A DNA stretch of 64,000 nucleotides from Marinactinospora thermotolerans DSM 45154 (GCF_900167435.1 NZ_FUWS01000001.1:311295-375294); one strand, 5' to 3'. Counted from the first letter of the stretch, positions 24,562 through 35,511 are shown. Notes: generated by a model not told the origin, from the letters alone. Program-made: numbers and translations.

Positions 24562-25239
24562 ATGCCTCTCGCCTCAACCCGTCGAACCGGCCTCGTCGAC
24601 CAGGTCATCAGCCAACTGCGTACCCAGATCGACTCCGGCGAGTGGACCGTCGGCGATCGCATCCCCACCGAGACCGAGCTGTCCGAACAGCTTGAGGTGG
24701 GGCGCAACACCGTCCGCGAAGCCGTGCGCGCCCTCGCGCACGCCGGCCTCCTGGAGATCCGCCAGGGCGCCGGCACCTTCGTCCGCGCCTCAAGCGAGTT
24801 GGGCGGAGCGCTGCGACGCCGACTGGAACGCTCCCGGCTCCTGGAGAACCTCGAGGTGCGTCGCGCCCTGGAGCTGGAGGCCGCGCGGCTGGCCGCCCTG
24901 CGCCACACCGAGGACGACATCGCCGAGATCGAGGCCGCCCTGGCCCAACGCGACACCGCCTGGGCCCAACGCGACATGGCGGCCTTCGTCGAGGCGGACT
25001 TCAGCTTCCACCGCGCAGTTGTCAAGGCCACCCACAATTCCCTGCTCATCGAGCTCTACGACGACATCGCCCAGGTCGTCTACGACAGCATCGCCCACAC
25101 CGCCTACGGCGAACCCGACCAGGAGGAAGGGATGAACCACGCGAACCTGAGCAGGGCCATCCGGGACGGGGACCCCGACCGGGCGCTACGCGAGGCGGCC
25201 TGTTACATCGACGACCTGCTCACCCAGGCCAAGGAGTGA
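24562..25239 (+). CDS. FadR-type GntR transcriptional regulator
   Basis: A 225-residue regulator. The winged helix-turn-helix is at residues 9-75 (QVISQLRTQIDSGEWTVGDRIPTETEL, then VGRNTVREAVRALAHAGLLEIRQGAGTFV), and the FCD effector domain occupies about 90-215 with metal-binding-type His residues in DFSFHRAVV and NHANLSRAI. ATG 24562 has a strong AGGAGG upstream. FCD proteins sense small carboxylic acids, often through a bound metal. It is divergent from the CynX/NimT transporter and probably regulates it. Confidence 0.93.
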   Translation: MPLASTRRTGLVDQVISQLRTQIDSGEWTVGDRIPTETELSEQLEVGRNTVREAVRALAHAGLLEIRQGAGTFVRASSELGGALRRRLERSRLLENLEVRRALELEAARLAALRHTEDDIAEIEAALAQRDTAWAQRDMAAFVEADFSFHRAVVKATHNSLLIELYDDIAQVVYDSIAHTAYGEPDQEEGMNHANLSRAIRDGDPDRALREAACYIDDLLTQAKE

Positions 25240-25256
25240 CCCCGACTCCTCCCGCC

Positions 25257-25913
25257 TCACCCCTTCACCGGCAGCAGCAGGCTCGTCCCGGTACGCCACA
25301 TGACGTCCAGCAGCTCCTCGCGTGAAGGCTCTCCCTCTCCGCTGAGCGCCTCCGCCATGAGCTCGCGGAAGGCTCCCAGGATCGCCGCCGCCGCGTACCT
25401 GGGATCGACCGAGGCGTCGAGCTCGCCGCTGCGCTGTCCCCGTTCGATGCCGCGCGCCGCGATACCGACCTGGCGGGCCAACCGCTCGGCGTCGGTCTGC
25501 GCCGCCGCGGGCTCGCGCAACCTGCGCCCCACGATGACACGGCCCAGCGGGTCGTCGCAGAGGAAGTCGATCTCCCTGCGGATCCGCTCGTACTCCGATG
25601 CCAGCCAGCCGCCCGCCCCTATCCGCGTCGTGAACACCGCCGCGTCGTAGGCGTCGTAGAACTCGTCGACGACCGCGCTGATGAGGCCGTCCTTACTGCC
25701 GAAGTAGCGGTAGAGCAGTCCGGCCGAGACCTGGGAACGTCCGGCGACATCGGCCACCTCCAGCGTTCCGTCCCCCGAGAGGATCTCCTGCCGGGCCGCG
25801 GTGAGCAGCCGGCGCCGGGTCGCCATCCCCCGTGAGGACAGCCTCGGGCGCCGGCCCGCGGCCTGGCCCCGCTCACGTGGTGAGGGGGCCGGGTGCTTCG
25901 CGGTCTGACTCAT
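25257..25913 (-). CDS. TetR family transcriptional regulator
   Basis: A 218-residue repressor with a 30-residue basic N-terminal extension. The DNA-binding domain is at residues 32-80, with TRRRLLTAARQEILSGDG and VSAGLLYRYFGSKDGLISAV. The C-terminal domain is a helical bundle of TetR_C type. ATG 25913 has GGAGGA upstream; the frame extends far beyond it as a shadow of the transporter genes. It is divergent from a three-gene ABC-2 exporter operon, which is its likely target. Confidence 0.9.
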   Translation of the reverse strand: MSQTAKHPAPSPRERGQAAGRRPRLSSRGMATRRRLLTAARQEILSGDGTLEVADVAGRSQVSAGLLYRYFGSKDGLISAVVDEFYDAYDAAVFTTRIGAGGWLASEYERIRREIDFLCDDPLGRVIVGRRLREPAAAQTDAERLARQVGIAARGIERGQRSGELDASVDPRYAAAAILGAFRELMAEALSGEGEPSREELLDVMWRTGTSLLLPVKG

Positions 25914-26213
25914 GCGTCCTCCACCGAAACAGGTCGCACGGCGCGGACCGCGCCCCTGCGGCGGGTCCCCCTTATCGCTGCCGGGCGCCCTTCCGCGCAA
26001 AGTCTGCCGCCATGAAGCCACCCGCGTCTGGCGGTAACCGGAAATTCCCGCCTTCCCCCTTCCATTCCCCCTTCGGGCGCGCGGCACGTTTTCGGCGTTC
26101 CAGCCACGGCAGACCGGTGACCGTGGTAGCTTCTCCTCTCCGGCGTCCCGGACCTGCACCGCGCAGGGCCGTGCCTCTTTCACTGTCACATCCGGTAAAG
26201 GAGCCACGGCACG

Positions 26214-27011
26214 GTGCGACTCCATCTCGCGGTGTTCGCCTGCGGGCTGCGCCGCTATTCGACCTATCGCGCGGCGACGTTCGCCGGCCTGGTCACCAAC
26301 AGCGTGTTCGGTCTGATCAACGCCACGATCCTGCTGGCGGTGTTCGCCGCGCGTCCAGAGGTCAACGGCTATGACGCCACCGACGCGGTGACCCAGGTCT
26401 TCCTCGCCCAGGCGCTCCTGGCGCCCGTCGCGGCGTTCGGCCCTCCCCTGGGGCTCGGCGAGCGCGTCCGCAGCGGCGAGGTCGCCGTCGACCTGTTGCG
26501 TCCCGCCCACCTCGCTCCGTGGTGGCTGGCACACGACCTCGGACGCTCGGCGTTCTCCCTGCTCTTTCGCAGTCTGCCCACCTTCGCCGTCGGCGCCCTG
26601 GTTTTCACGCTGCGCCTGCCACAGGGGCCGGCCCACTGGGGGATGGCGGCCGTCTCGGTGGCGCTGGCCATGCTGGTCGGCTTCGCCCTGCGCTACCTGT
26701 ACGCCCTGGCCGGATTCTGGCTGCTGGACACCCGCGGCGTGAACACCGCCGCCGCGCTGCTCGGCAGCTTCTGCTCCGGTCTCCTCCTCCCGCTGGCGTT
26801 CTTTCCCGACCTCCTGGGATCGTCGCTGCGCCTGCTGCCGTGGGCGTCGATGGTCCAGGTCCCCGCCGACGTCTTCCTCGGCAAGGAGGGGGTGCTCGGC
26901 GGCCCGCTGGGCGGGCTGGCCCTCCAGGCGGCCTGGGCGGCGGCGCTGTTGTGGCTGTGCGCGGCGTTGACCGCCCGCGCCACCCGCAGGGTGGTGGTCC
27001 AGGGTGGCTGA
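26214..27011 (+). CDS. ABC-2 type transporter permease (DUF990-like), subunit 1
   Basis: A 265-residue membrane protein with six predicted helices, starting with GTG 26214 behind AAAGGAG. The pattern YRAATFAGLVTNSVFGLINATILLAVF and GERVRSGEVAVDLLRPAHLAPWWLAHDLGR is typical of the DUF990/ABC-2 permease group of actinomycete exporters. It overlaps the next permease by 8 bases, and the ATPase follows, so the three genes form one heteromeric exporter: two different permeases and one ATPase. Cargo is unknown; relatives export antibiotics or cell-envelope material. Confidence 0.88.
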   Translation: MRLHLAVFACGLRRYSTYRAATFAGLVTNSVFGLINATILLAVFAARPEVNGYDATDAVTQVFLAQALLAPVAAFGPPLGLGERVRSGEVAVDLLRPAHLAPWWLAHDLGRSAFSLLFRSLPTFAVGALVFTLRLPQGPAHWGMAAVSVALAMLVGFALRYLYALAGFWLLDTRGVNTAAALLGSFCSGLLLPLAFFPDLLGSSLRLLPWASMVQVPADVFLGKEGVLGGPLGGLALQAAWAAALLWLCAALTARATRRVVVQGG

Positions 27012-27846
27012 GATCCACACGGCGCCGTCCCGTTCCCTGCGGGGCTTTTCCGCCCTGCTCGTCTACCCGCGCCTGGTCTGGGTCTGGACCCGCGCCATGG
27101 CGCAGTACCCGGCATCGCTGCTGACCCTGTCCCTGGCGCAGGCGCTCATCTCGCTCAGTGAACTCGCGGCGCTGTTCTTCGTGTTCTCCCATGCCGGCCG
27201 GTTGGCCGGTTTCGGCCTCCACGAGACGCTGCTGATCTACGGCCTGTCGGGCGTCGCCTTCAGCCTGGCGGACCTGTTCATGGGAGCGGTGGAGCGCCTC
27301 GGGGAGCACATCCGCCTCGGTTCGTTCGACACGATGCTGGTGCGGCCGGTCTCACCGTTGGCGCAGTTGGCGGCGGACGGTTTCTCGCCCCGCCGGCTCG
27401 GCAAGCTGGTACCGAACCTGGCCGCGCTGGTGTGGGCCCTGGGGGAAGCCGACATCGACTGGACCGCCGAGCGCGTGCTGTTGGTCCCGGTGCTCCTGTG
27501 CTCCGGTTTCGTCATCTGCGCCTCGGTGTGGACGATCGGGGCGTGCATCCAGTTCGTCGTCGCCGACGCCCGCGAACTCGCCAACTCGGTGACCTACGGC
27601 GGGCAGGCCATGACGCAGTACCCGCTCGCCATCTACGGCGCCGACATCGTGCGCACGGCCACCTACATCGTGCCCCTCGCGTTCGTCAGTTGGCAGCCCG
27701 CCCTCTACCTGCTGGACCGGCCCGATCCGCTCGGGCTGCCCGAAGGGCTGCGCCACGCCTCCCCCTGCGTCGCCGTGGCGCTGGCCCTGGTCGCCGCGCT
27801 CCTGTGGCGAAGCGGACTGCGCCACTACCGCTCCACCGGAAGCTGA
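27004..27846 (+). CDS. ABC-2 type transporter permease (DUF990-like), subunit 2
   Basis: A 280-residue membrane protein with six predicted helices. It starts with GTG 27004 inside the end of the first permease. The motif GSFDTMLVRPVSPLAQLAADGFSPRRLGK corresponds to the loop VAVDLLRPAHLAP in subunit 1, showing that the two permeases are distant paralogues. It forms the membrane channel together with subunit 1. Confidence 0.88.
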   Translation: MAEIHTAPSRSLRGFSALLVYPRLVWVWTRAMAQYPASLLTLSLAQALISLSELAALFFVFSHAGRLAGFGLHETLLIYGLSGVAFSLADLFMGAVERLGEHIRLGSFDTMLVRPVSPLAQLAADGFSPRRLGKLVPNLAALVWALGEADIDWTAERVLLVPVLLCSGFVICASVWTIGACIQFVVADARELANSVTYGGQAMTQYPLAIYGADIVRTATYIVPLAFVSWQPALYLLDRPDPLGLPEGLRHASPCVAVALALVAALLWRSGLRHYRSTGS

Positions 27847-27869
27847 CCACCGCGAAGGAGAACACCGCC

Positions 27870-28841
27870 ATGTCCCCGATCATCGAGGCGCAGGACCTCG
27901 GCCGGGAGTTCACCGTCTCCTCCGGCCGGCCGCTGCGCCGCGTCCGGCGCACCGTCACAGCGGTGCGCGACGTGACCTTCTCGGTCGCCTCCGGAGAGAT
28001 CGTCGGCTACCTCGGTCCCAACGGTGCCGGAAAGTCCACGACGATGAAGATGCTGACCGGCATCCTGCGTCCGAGCCGGGGCCGCCTTCGGGTGACCGGG
28101 TTGGAGCCGTCGCGACAACGCACCCGGCTCGCCGGCCGGATCGGCGTGGTCTTCGGTCAGCGCACGACCCTGTGGTGGGACCTGCCCCTGCGCGACAGTC
28201 TCGCGCTGACCCGGCACCTGTACCGGGTGCCGGCCGCCGACCACGCGCGACGGCTGGCCGAGCTGACCGAGCTGCTGGAGCTGGGCCCCTTCCTCGCCAC
28301 CCCGGTACGCCAGCTCAGTCTCGGGCAGCGTATGCGCGGGGACCTGACCGCGGCACTGCTGCACGCCCCGCGGCTCCTGGTGCTGGACGAGCCGACGATC
28401 GGGCTGGACGTCGTCAGCAAGTCCACGATCCGGGAGTTCCTGCTACGCCTCAACTCCGAGCAGGGGACCACGATCCTGCTCACCACGCACGACCTCGGGG
28501 ACGTGGAGCGGCTGTGCCGCCGCGTGATGGTGATCGACCACGGCCGGCTGGCCTTCGACGGGGACCTGTCCGCCCTGCGCGCCACCGCCCCCTCCCCGCG
28601 CACCCTCATCGTGGACCTGACCGCGCCGGCACCCCCGATCGAGGTGGCCGGGGCCACCGCCACCCGGGTCGAGGGACCACGCCAGTGGCTGGAGCTGAGC
28701 GCGAACCCGGCCGAGGTGATCGCGGCGGTGAGCGCCACGCACCGGATCGCCGACCTGATGTTGCGTGAACCGGAGATCGAGGACGTGGTCGCGCGTCTGT
28801 ACCGGCGCGAGAGGACCGCGTCCCTGGGCAAGGACGGCTGA
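27870..28841 (+). CDS. ABC transporter ATP-binding protein of the DUF990 exporter
   Basis: A 323-residue ATPase starting at ATG 27870 behind GAAGGAG (27854-27860). Walker A GPNGAGKST is near residue 52, the signature LSLGQRMRGDL near 150, Walker B LLVLDEPTIGLD near 170, and the H-loop in TTHDLGDVERL. The insertion FGQRTTLWWDLPLRDSL is typical of the ABC-2 daunorubicin/NodI-like group that pairs with DUF990 permeases. It is the last gene of the exporter operon regulated, by inference, by the divergent TetR gene. Confidence 0.95.
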   Translation: MSPIIEAQDLGREFTVSSGRPLRRVRRTVTAVRDVTFSVASGEIVGYLGPNGAGKSTTMKMLTGILRPSRGRLRVTGLEPSRQRTRLAGRIGVVFGQRTTLWWDLPLRDSLALTRHLYRVPAADHARRLAELTELLELGPFLATPVRQLSLGQRMRGDLTAALLHAPRLLVLDEPTIGLDVVSKSTIREFLLRLNSEQGTTILLTTHDLGDVERLCRRVMVIDHGRLAFDGDLSALRATAPSPRTLIVDLTAPAPPIEVAGATATRVEGPRQWLELSANPAEVIAAVSATHRIADLMLREPEIEDVVARLYRRERTASLGKDG

Positions 28842-29012
28842 GGACGGCCTCGTCCCCGCCGCCGGGACCGGCCCCCGCGCGCGATACCCCGGCGTAGCGG
28901 CCGGGAAGACCGCACGGCGCCCCGCCCTCTTCGGTGGAGCGCGGGACCGGCAACGGCCGCGCGCGGCCCATGGCGCCCGCGCGGGAACGGCGGCGCGCCG
29001 CTGTCCGCGCGT

Positions 29013-30125
29013 CTACCCCCGGTCGGGAACGTGGGCCGCGCGGACGCACAGCACGTCGGGAAGGTGGGCCGTGACCGGCCGCCAGGGCGTGTCGTCGCCG
29101 ACGCGGGCGTAGACGTCACCGCTACGGGTGCCGAAGTAGAACCCCGGTGTCTCCGCGCCGTCGGTACAGGCGGCGTCGCGCAGCACGATGCCGTAGTAGG
29201 GCTCGGTGGGCAGTCCGTCGGCGGCCGGCCGCCACAGGTCGCCACCGTCGTCGGTGCGGTAGGGACGCAGGCGGTGGTCCGGCGGCAGGTGGCACGCCTC
29301 GCTGATCACCGGGAAGTTCAGCACCGTCCCGGGACGGTGCGGGTGGGCGACCATGGCGAAGCCGAAGTCGGAGGGCAGCCCCGCGGTGATGGAGGTCCAG
29401 CCCGAGGCGGGGTCGGCGCTGCGGTAGACCCCGTGGTGGTTTTGGGCGTAGAACACGCCGTCGGCGGCGACCGTCACCTTGTGCACGCACTGCCCGTGCT
29501 CGGGGTACTCCTGGGGGAGGAAGCCCGCGCGGATGCCACGGCTCGCGGGCGTCCAGGTGACACCGTCGTCACGGGACTGGTAGACCCCGCCGGTGGACAT
29601 GGCGACGGTGATGAGCCCCCGCTCCGTGCGCCCGGCGTCCACCCGTCCGGGCAGCACGGTGTGGACCGCGGCCCCACCGGCGCCGGGCAGCCATCCGGGC
29701 CGGTGGGGATGGTCCCACAACGCCCGTACCAGTTCGAAGGACTCGCCCCCGTCGTGGGAGCGGAACAGGGCGGTGGGCTCCACCCCCGCGTAGACGGTGC
29801 CCGGCTCGTCGCCGAAGGCGAACTGCCACACCCGGGTGAGGGAGCCGCCGGAGTCGGGGGGAAAGGAGATGGGCGCGCGTCCCGGCTCCCGCCAGGTGAC
29901 CCCGAGGTCGTCGCTGAACCACACGCTCGGCCCGAAGTGCGGGCTGTCGGCCCCGACCAGGATCCGGTGGTCGTGCGGGTCGACACCGATCGCGTAGACG
30001 GCCTCGCTGCCGCCTTGGGCTGCGGCGCCGACCGATCGCGGGCCGCTCACCTCCCAGACACGGCGGTCGTGGCTCGTCGCGGTGAACAACCCCTTGCGGG
30101 TCCCGATGAGCAGAAGGAACGGCAT
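29013..30125 (-). CDS. BNR-repeat/exo-alpha-sialidase-like beta-propeller protein
   Basis: A 370-residue protein, start ATG 30125 with GGGAG upstream. It shows repeated BNR-type Asp-box patterns: SDDLGVTWREPG, SHDGGESFELVR, SRDDGVTWTPAS and TDDGGDLWRPAA. Together these suggest a six- or seven-bladed propeller. There is no signal peptide, so it is probably cytoplasmic. Similar actinobacterial proteins are annotated as exo-alpha-sialidases or glycosyl hydrolases, but the catalytic sialidase residues are not evident, so an enzyme role is not certain. Confidence 0.78.
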   Translation of the reverse strand: MPFLLLIGTRKGLFTATSHDRRVWEVSGPRSVGAAAQGGSEAVYAIGVDPHDHRILVGADSPHFGPSVWFSDDLGVTWREPGRAPISFPPDSGGSLTRVWQFAFGDEPGTVYAGVEPTALFRSHDGGESFELVRALWDHPHRPGWLPGAGGAAVHTVLPGRVDAGRTERGLITVAMSTGGVYQSRDDGVTWTPASRGIRAGFLPQEYPEHGQCVHKVTVAADGVFYAQNHHGVYRSADPASGWTSITAGLPSDFGFAMVAHPHRPGTVLNFPVISEACHLPPDHRLRPYRTDDGGDLWRPAADGLPTEPYYGIVLRDAACTDGAETPGFYFGTRSGDVYARVGDDTPWRPVTAHLPDVLCVRAAHVPDRG

Positions 30126-30237
30126 GACGGCTCCCAGAATCGGCTTCCACGACACTGTGGCACGTCCCTGTGACATTTTCGGGGACCCGGGAACGGGCGT
30201 GGGCCGTCCCCGGGTCCCCGCCCGTCCCGGCCGGGGA

Positions 30238-31167
30238 CTACCTTCCCCCGTCGGCCCGGGCCGCGCCTTCCAGCGCGGGCGGGCGATCGGCCATCGTCGG
30301 CCCCAGCCGCGCCACGGTGTCCAGCGCCGCGCGCGCCGCCGCCGCGTCGTGCACCCGGAAGACCCGCGCGCCCTGCCAGGCCGAGACCGCGAGCACCGCG
30401 AGCGTGCCGGACAGGCGGTCGGAGACCGGCGCGTCGAGGGTCTCGCCGATGAAGTCCTTGTTGGAGACCGCCACCAGCACCGGCCAGCCGGTCGCGACCA
30501 GTTCGCCCAGTCTTCGGGTCAGTTCGAGGGAGTGGTAGGTGTTCTTGCCGAAGTCGTGGGTGGGGTCGATGAGGATCCGGTCCGGGTGGACGCCGAGCGT
30601 CACCGCGCGTTCGGCCAGGCCGGTGACCGTGGCGACGACGTCGGCGACCACGTCGGCGTAGGCGACGCGGTGCGGGTCGGTACGCGGCGCGAGGCCCCCG
30701 CTGTGACTGCACACCAGGCCGGTGCCGAATTCGGCGGCCACCCGGGCGAGATCGGGGTCGGCGCCGGCCCAGGTGTCGTTGATCAGGTCGGCGCCGGCCC
30801 GCGCGCACTGCTCGCCGACCTCGGCCCGCCATGTGTCCACCGAGATGACGACGTCGGGGTGGCGGCGACGCAGCTCGGTCACGAAGGGGACGGTGCGCCG
30901 GATCTCCTCCTCCGGTGGCACCGGATCGCCGTACCCCGCCTTGACCCCGCCCACGTCGATGATGTCGGCGCCCTGTTCCACCGCCGCGTCCACGGCCTTC
31001 AGCGCCGCGTCGAAGGCGAACGTCGCCCCTCGGTCGTAGAAGGAGTCCGGCGTCCGGTTGACCACCGCCATCACCGCGTGGGCCCCCGGCGGAAAGGTCC
31101 TGCGTCCCAGTCGCAGCGTCCCCGTGGGCTTCGGTGCCGCCGTCGCGGCGGATCCGTCCTCACCCAT
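30238..31167 (-). CDS. folP2: Dihydropteroate synthase homologue, FolP2 type
   Basis: A 309-residue TIM-barrel protein with DHPS signatures: VMAVVNRTPDSFYDRG near residue 35, a second motif DIIDVGGVKAGYGDP, and a third ISVDTWRAEVGE. True FolP1 has DVGGESTRPG in the second motif; here the Glu-Ser-Thr-Arg part is replaced by VKAGYG, as in mycobacterial FolP2, which lacks detectable dihydropteroate synthase activity. The function is therefore unclear. ATG 31167 overlaps the end of the Lrp-type regulator gene by 8 bases, so they are translated as a unit. Confidence 0.85.
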   Translation of the reverse strand: MGEDGSAATAAPKPTGTLRLGRRTFPPGAHAVMAVVNRTPDSFYDRGATFAFDAALKAVDAAVEQGADIIDVGGVKAGYGDPVPPEEEIRRTVPFVTELRRRHPDVVISVDTWRAEVGEQCARAGADLINDTWAGADPDLARVAAEFGTGLVCSHSGGLAPRTDPHRVAYADVVADVVATVTGLAERAVTLGVHPDRILIDPTHDFGKNTYHSLELTRRLGELVATGWPVLVAVSNKDFIGETLDAPVSDRLSGTLAVLAVSAWQGARVFRVHDAAAARAALDTVARLGPTMADRPPALEGAARADGGR

Positions 31168-32065
31168 CGGTCCTCCCCTCCCCGTCTCCCCGGTGGCGTT
31201 CCTTGACCACCGCCAGATGCTCCCACGTCTCGGTCTGGGTCACCTCGGGGATGGAGCGGATCGCCTCCAGGGTCTCGACCAACGCGGGACGGTCCCCCGC
31301 GGTGGCGGTGCCGACGAGGTCGTAACGTCCAAATCCGGTGGCCGCGAAGGAGACCCCTGGCAGGGTGGCCAGCCGTGCGGCGAGCGCGTCGACGTCCCCA
31401 CGGCAGCACAGGCCGAATCCGAAGTGCTCGTCGGCGCCCAGGGCCGAGGGTTCGATCAGCGCGGTCACGTGCACCACGCCGGCCTCGATGAGGCGGACCA
31501 CCCGCGAGCGCGCCGCCGCCTGCGACAGTCCGACCAGACGGGCGAGCTCCGCGTAGGAGGCCCGGCCGTCGTGTTGCAGGTGGCGGATGAGCCGCCAGTC
31601 CAGGGGGTCGATCGTCACATCGCGCAGCTCGCGCACGCTGGAGTAGGCGTCCTTGACGATCAGGCCGCCGCGGAAGACCTCGGCCGTGGTGACCCCCGGC
31701 AGCGCGCGCACCGCGGCGAGCTCGGCGGCCAGCTCGGCGTCATCGCCGACCCGCACGTGGGCGACGGCGGGGAAGCGCCCCGCGGTCAGGGCCGCGAACG
31801 TCACGGCCTCCCTGCGGGCCAGCCCCTCCATCACCGGCCGAACCGGACCGGAAACACGCAATGAAATGTGTCCAAAAATTTCCCTCCCCATGACCCCGGC
31901 GTGGAGGACCCCCACGATCCGGATCGCTCCGGCACCGATCAGATGGCGGATCCGAGCGCGCACCGCTGTGCGCGAAAGCCCCACCCCATCCGCCAGTGCC
32001 TGGTAGGTCGCTCTTCCGTCCCCCTGCAGCGCCCTGACGAGCGCGGCATCGACCGCATCGAGCAC
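31160..32065 (-). CDS. Double-length Lrp/AsnC family regulator
   Basis: A 301-residue protein made of two fused Lrp/AsnC units. The first helix-turn-helix is at residues 4-50 (DAALVRALQGDGRATYQALAD), with a degenerate ligand domain after it. The second HTH is at about 155-200 (DWRLIRHLQHDGRASYAELAR), followed by a second RAM/AsnC domain with GFGRYDLVGTATAGD. Standard Lrp proteins have one copy in about 150 residues. Tandem forms occur in actinomycetes. It leads an operon with folP2. The effector is probably an amino acid or related compound (family inference). Confidence 0.9.
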   Translation of the reverse strand: MLDAVDAALVRALQGDGRATYQALADGVGLSRTAVRARIRHLIGAGAIRIVGVLHAGVMGREIFGHISLRVSGPVRPVMEGLARREAVTFAALTAGRFPAVAHVRVGDDAELAAELAAVRALPGVTTAEVFRGGLIVKDAYSSVRELRDVTIDPLDWRLIRHLQHDGRASYAELARLVGLSQAAARSRVVRLIEAGVVHVTALIEPSALGADEHFGFGLCCRGDVDALAARLATLPGVSFAATGFGRYDLVGTATAGDRPALVETLEAIRSIPEVTQTETWEHLAVVKERHRGDGEGRTDG

Positions 32066-32421
32066 GATGAATGCCTTTCATTCCCATGACGGCGCCCGTC
32101 TCCCCCTGGACGCCGCCCCCTCCTGCGGCCAGATCATGGCAGTTGCGGCGGCGGTTAACTACTGATCACGAAAGAAACAAGCCTGACTTTGGTTCGCGAA
32201 GGCCCGAGAACAAGACATCATCTCACTCAAAGGGACATATCAGACAGAGGGCGAGTCGGTCGTACGATGCCCCAGGTGTTCGAACAACCCCGGCAAAGCG
32301 CCACACTGGTATACGGATCAACGGCGCGCCCACGCCAGGGAACGGCGACGGGCCGCTAAGCGTTGATATCGCACCGGCTGTGCCGGGCTCCGCCTCGGGA
32401 TGGGCAGCAGAAGGGAACCCC
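32066..32421. other. Divergent promoter region, no gene seen
   Basis: A 356-base region between the Lrp-type regulator (-) and the LCP gene (+). It is locally AT-rich around 32150-32250. TACGAT at about 32265-32270 could be a -10 element for the LCP gene, giving a 5' leader of about 150 bases. I see no recognisable riboswitch. Confidence 0.45.
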
Positions 32422-33927
32422 ATGGCCGAACAACGGGACGAGGAGATCCAGGATCGTCCCCGAGGGATGGGACGGGCCTTGTTGTGGACCGCGGGTTCCA
32501 CCCTGGTTCCGGGCATCGCCCACCTCCGTAACGGACATCGCGTAGCGGGTGCGGTGATCCTCAGCGGCTACCTTCTGCTCGTCGGCGCGGCCGTCGTGGG
32601 CGTCCTGCTCCTCAGCGGCGATCTCGCCCGCAGCGCCCGCATCGCGGTCCAGGGTCGGTGGCTGTTCACCGCCGCGGCGATCGCGTTCGCCATCGCGGTG
32701 CTGTGGATGACCGTCATCGTCCACTCCTACGTCATCACCCGTCCCTCCCGGCGTGGAGTCGGCGGGCGGATGCTCGCGGGAATCGTGGTGGTCGCCCTGT
32801 GCGCCGTGGTCGCCCTCCCCGCCGCCGCGATCATGCGGACCTCCTACACCGCCTACGACACGCTGAGCTCGGTGTTCGGCGCCGAGCACCCGGACGAACC
32901 GCACGACGAGAACGACCCGTGGGCCGGTCGCGACCGGATCAACGTCCTGCTCCTGGGAGGCGACTCGGGCGACAACCGCTACGGCATGCGCACCGACTCG
33001 ATGATGGTCGCCAGCATCGACGTCGAACACGGCGACATGGTGCTGATCGGCCTGCCCCGCAACCTGGAGAACGTCCCCTTCCCCGAGGGCAGCGCGCTCG
33101 CCGAGCTCTACCCCGCTCCCGACGGCTTCGACAACCTGCTCAACGAGGTCTACCAGACCGTCGCCGACGATCCCGCCGCGCTCGCCGTCAACCCCTCCGC
33201 CCCGGACCCCGCGGCCGACACCCTCAAGCGCACCATCGGTTACGCCATCGGCCTGGACATGGACTACTACGCGCTGGTGGACATGCGCGGCTTCCAGGAC
33301 CTCATCGACGCCATCGGCGGCGTCGACGTCTACATCGACGAGCCCATCCCCTACGGACTGGAGGGCGACGTACTGGAACCCGGCCACCAGCACCTCGACG
33401 GCTACGAGGCGCTGTGGTACGGCCGCAGCCGGGTCAACAGCGACGACTACACCCGCATGGGCCGCCAGGGGTGCCTGGTCAAATACGTCGCCGAGCAGGC
33501 CGACCCCACGACGATCCTGGCGAGTTTCCAGGAACTGGCCGGGGCGACCAAGCGGACGTTGCGTACCGACATCCCGCAGTCGAAGGTGCCCCACTTCCTC
33601 GACCTCGCCGAGACCGTCACCGAGGGGGCCATGGAGACGCTGCAGCTCTCCCCGCCGCAGGTCGACACGGCCTACCCCGACTGGGAGGAGATCCGCGGCC
33701 TGGTCGACGGCGCGGTACGCGAGCAGGAGGAGGCCCAGACCTCCGGCGACGCCGAGGAGGACCGCGCCAACGCGGTCGAGCCGTCCCCCTCCCCGGGGGT
33801 TCAGCCCTCCCCGTCCGCGCAGGGCACCGAATGGCAGCGTTACACCGGTCAGGCCGACCCCTCCCCCACCACTCCGGGTCGTCAGGTCGGCGACGAGGCC
33901 ACCTCCTTGGACAGCATCTGCCCCTGA
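32422..33927 (+). CDS. LytR-CpsA-Psr (LCP) family cell-wall ligase
   Basis: A 501-residue membrane protein, ATG 32422 behind AAGGGA. The first 160 residues hold about three to four membrane helices, more than the single anchor of classical LCP proteins. The LCP domain follows (about 175-345): RINVLLLGGDSGDNRYGMRTDSMMV, LIGLPRNLEN, YYALVDMRGFQDLIDAIGGV and YEALWYGRSRVNSDDYTRMGRQ contain the Arg and Asp residues that bind the polyprenyl pyrophosphate. The last 70 residues are Pro/Ser-rich. These enzymes attach secondary polymers such as teichoic acid or arabinogalactan to peptidoglycan. A weak hairpin follows at 33935-33951. Confidence 0.92.
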   Translation: MAEQRDEEIQDRPRGMGRALLWTAGSTLVPGIAHLRNGHRVAGAVILSGYLLLVGAAVVGVLLLSGDLARSARIAVQGRWLFTAAAIAFAIAVLWMTVIVHSYVITRPSRRGVGGRMLAGIVVVALCAVVALPAAAIMRTSYTAYDTLSSVFGAEHPDEPHDENDPWAGRDRINVLLLGGDSGDNRYGMRTDSMMVASIDVEHGDMVLIGLPRNLENVPFPEGSALAELYPAPDGFDNLLNEVYQTVADDPAALAVNPSAPDPAADTLKRTIGYAIGLDMDYYALVDMRGFQDLIDAIGGVDVYIDEPIPYGLEGDVLEPGHQHLDGYEALWYGRSRVNSDDYTRMGRQGCLVKYVAEQADPTTILASFQELAGATKRTLRTDIPQSKVPHFLDLAETVTEGAMETLQLSPPQVDTAYPDWEEIRGLVDGAVREQEEAQTSGDAEEDRANAVEPSPSPGVQPSPSAQGTEWQRYTGQADPSPTTPGRQVGDEATSLDSICP

Positions 33928-33985
33928 TCCCTCTCTTCCGTCTTGCGGAAGGCGATGTCCACCGCCCGCTGACCGCCTCCTATGA

Positions 33986-35473
<1,488 letters not shown>

Positions 35474-35484
35474 GGTCGTGACCT

Positions 35485-35511
35485 GGCGGGTCGGAGCCGA
35501 TCCGGCCCGCC
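35485..35511. terminator. Shared terminator between gdhA and flavin reductase
   Basis: A 10-bp stem with one G-U pair (35485-35494 with 35502-35511) and a 7-base loop, fitted exactly between the gdhA stop and the stop of the convergent gene. Confidence 0.65.

Noticed and set aside
25914-27020. N-terminal extension of the TetR gene on the - strand
   Set aside because: It is antisense to the first ABC permease and lacks coding character; the ATG at 25913 has its own ribosome site.
33935-33951. Short hairpin CTTCCG/CGGAAG after the LCP gene
   Set aside because: Only 6 bp without a U run; it may be a weak terminator but support is thin.
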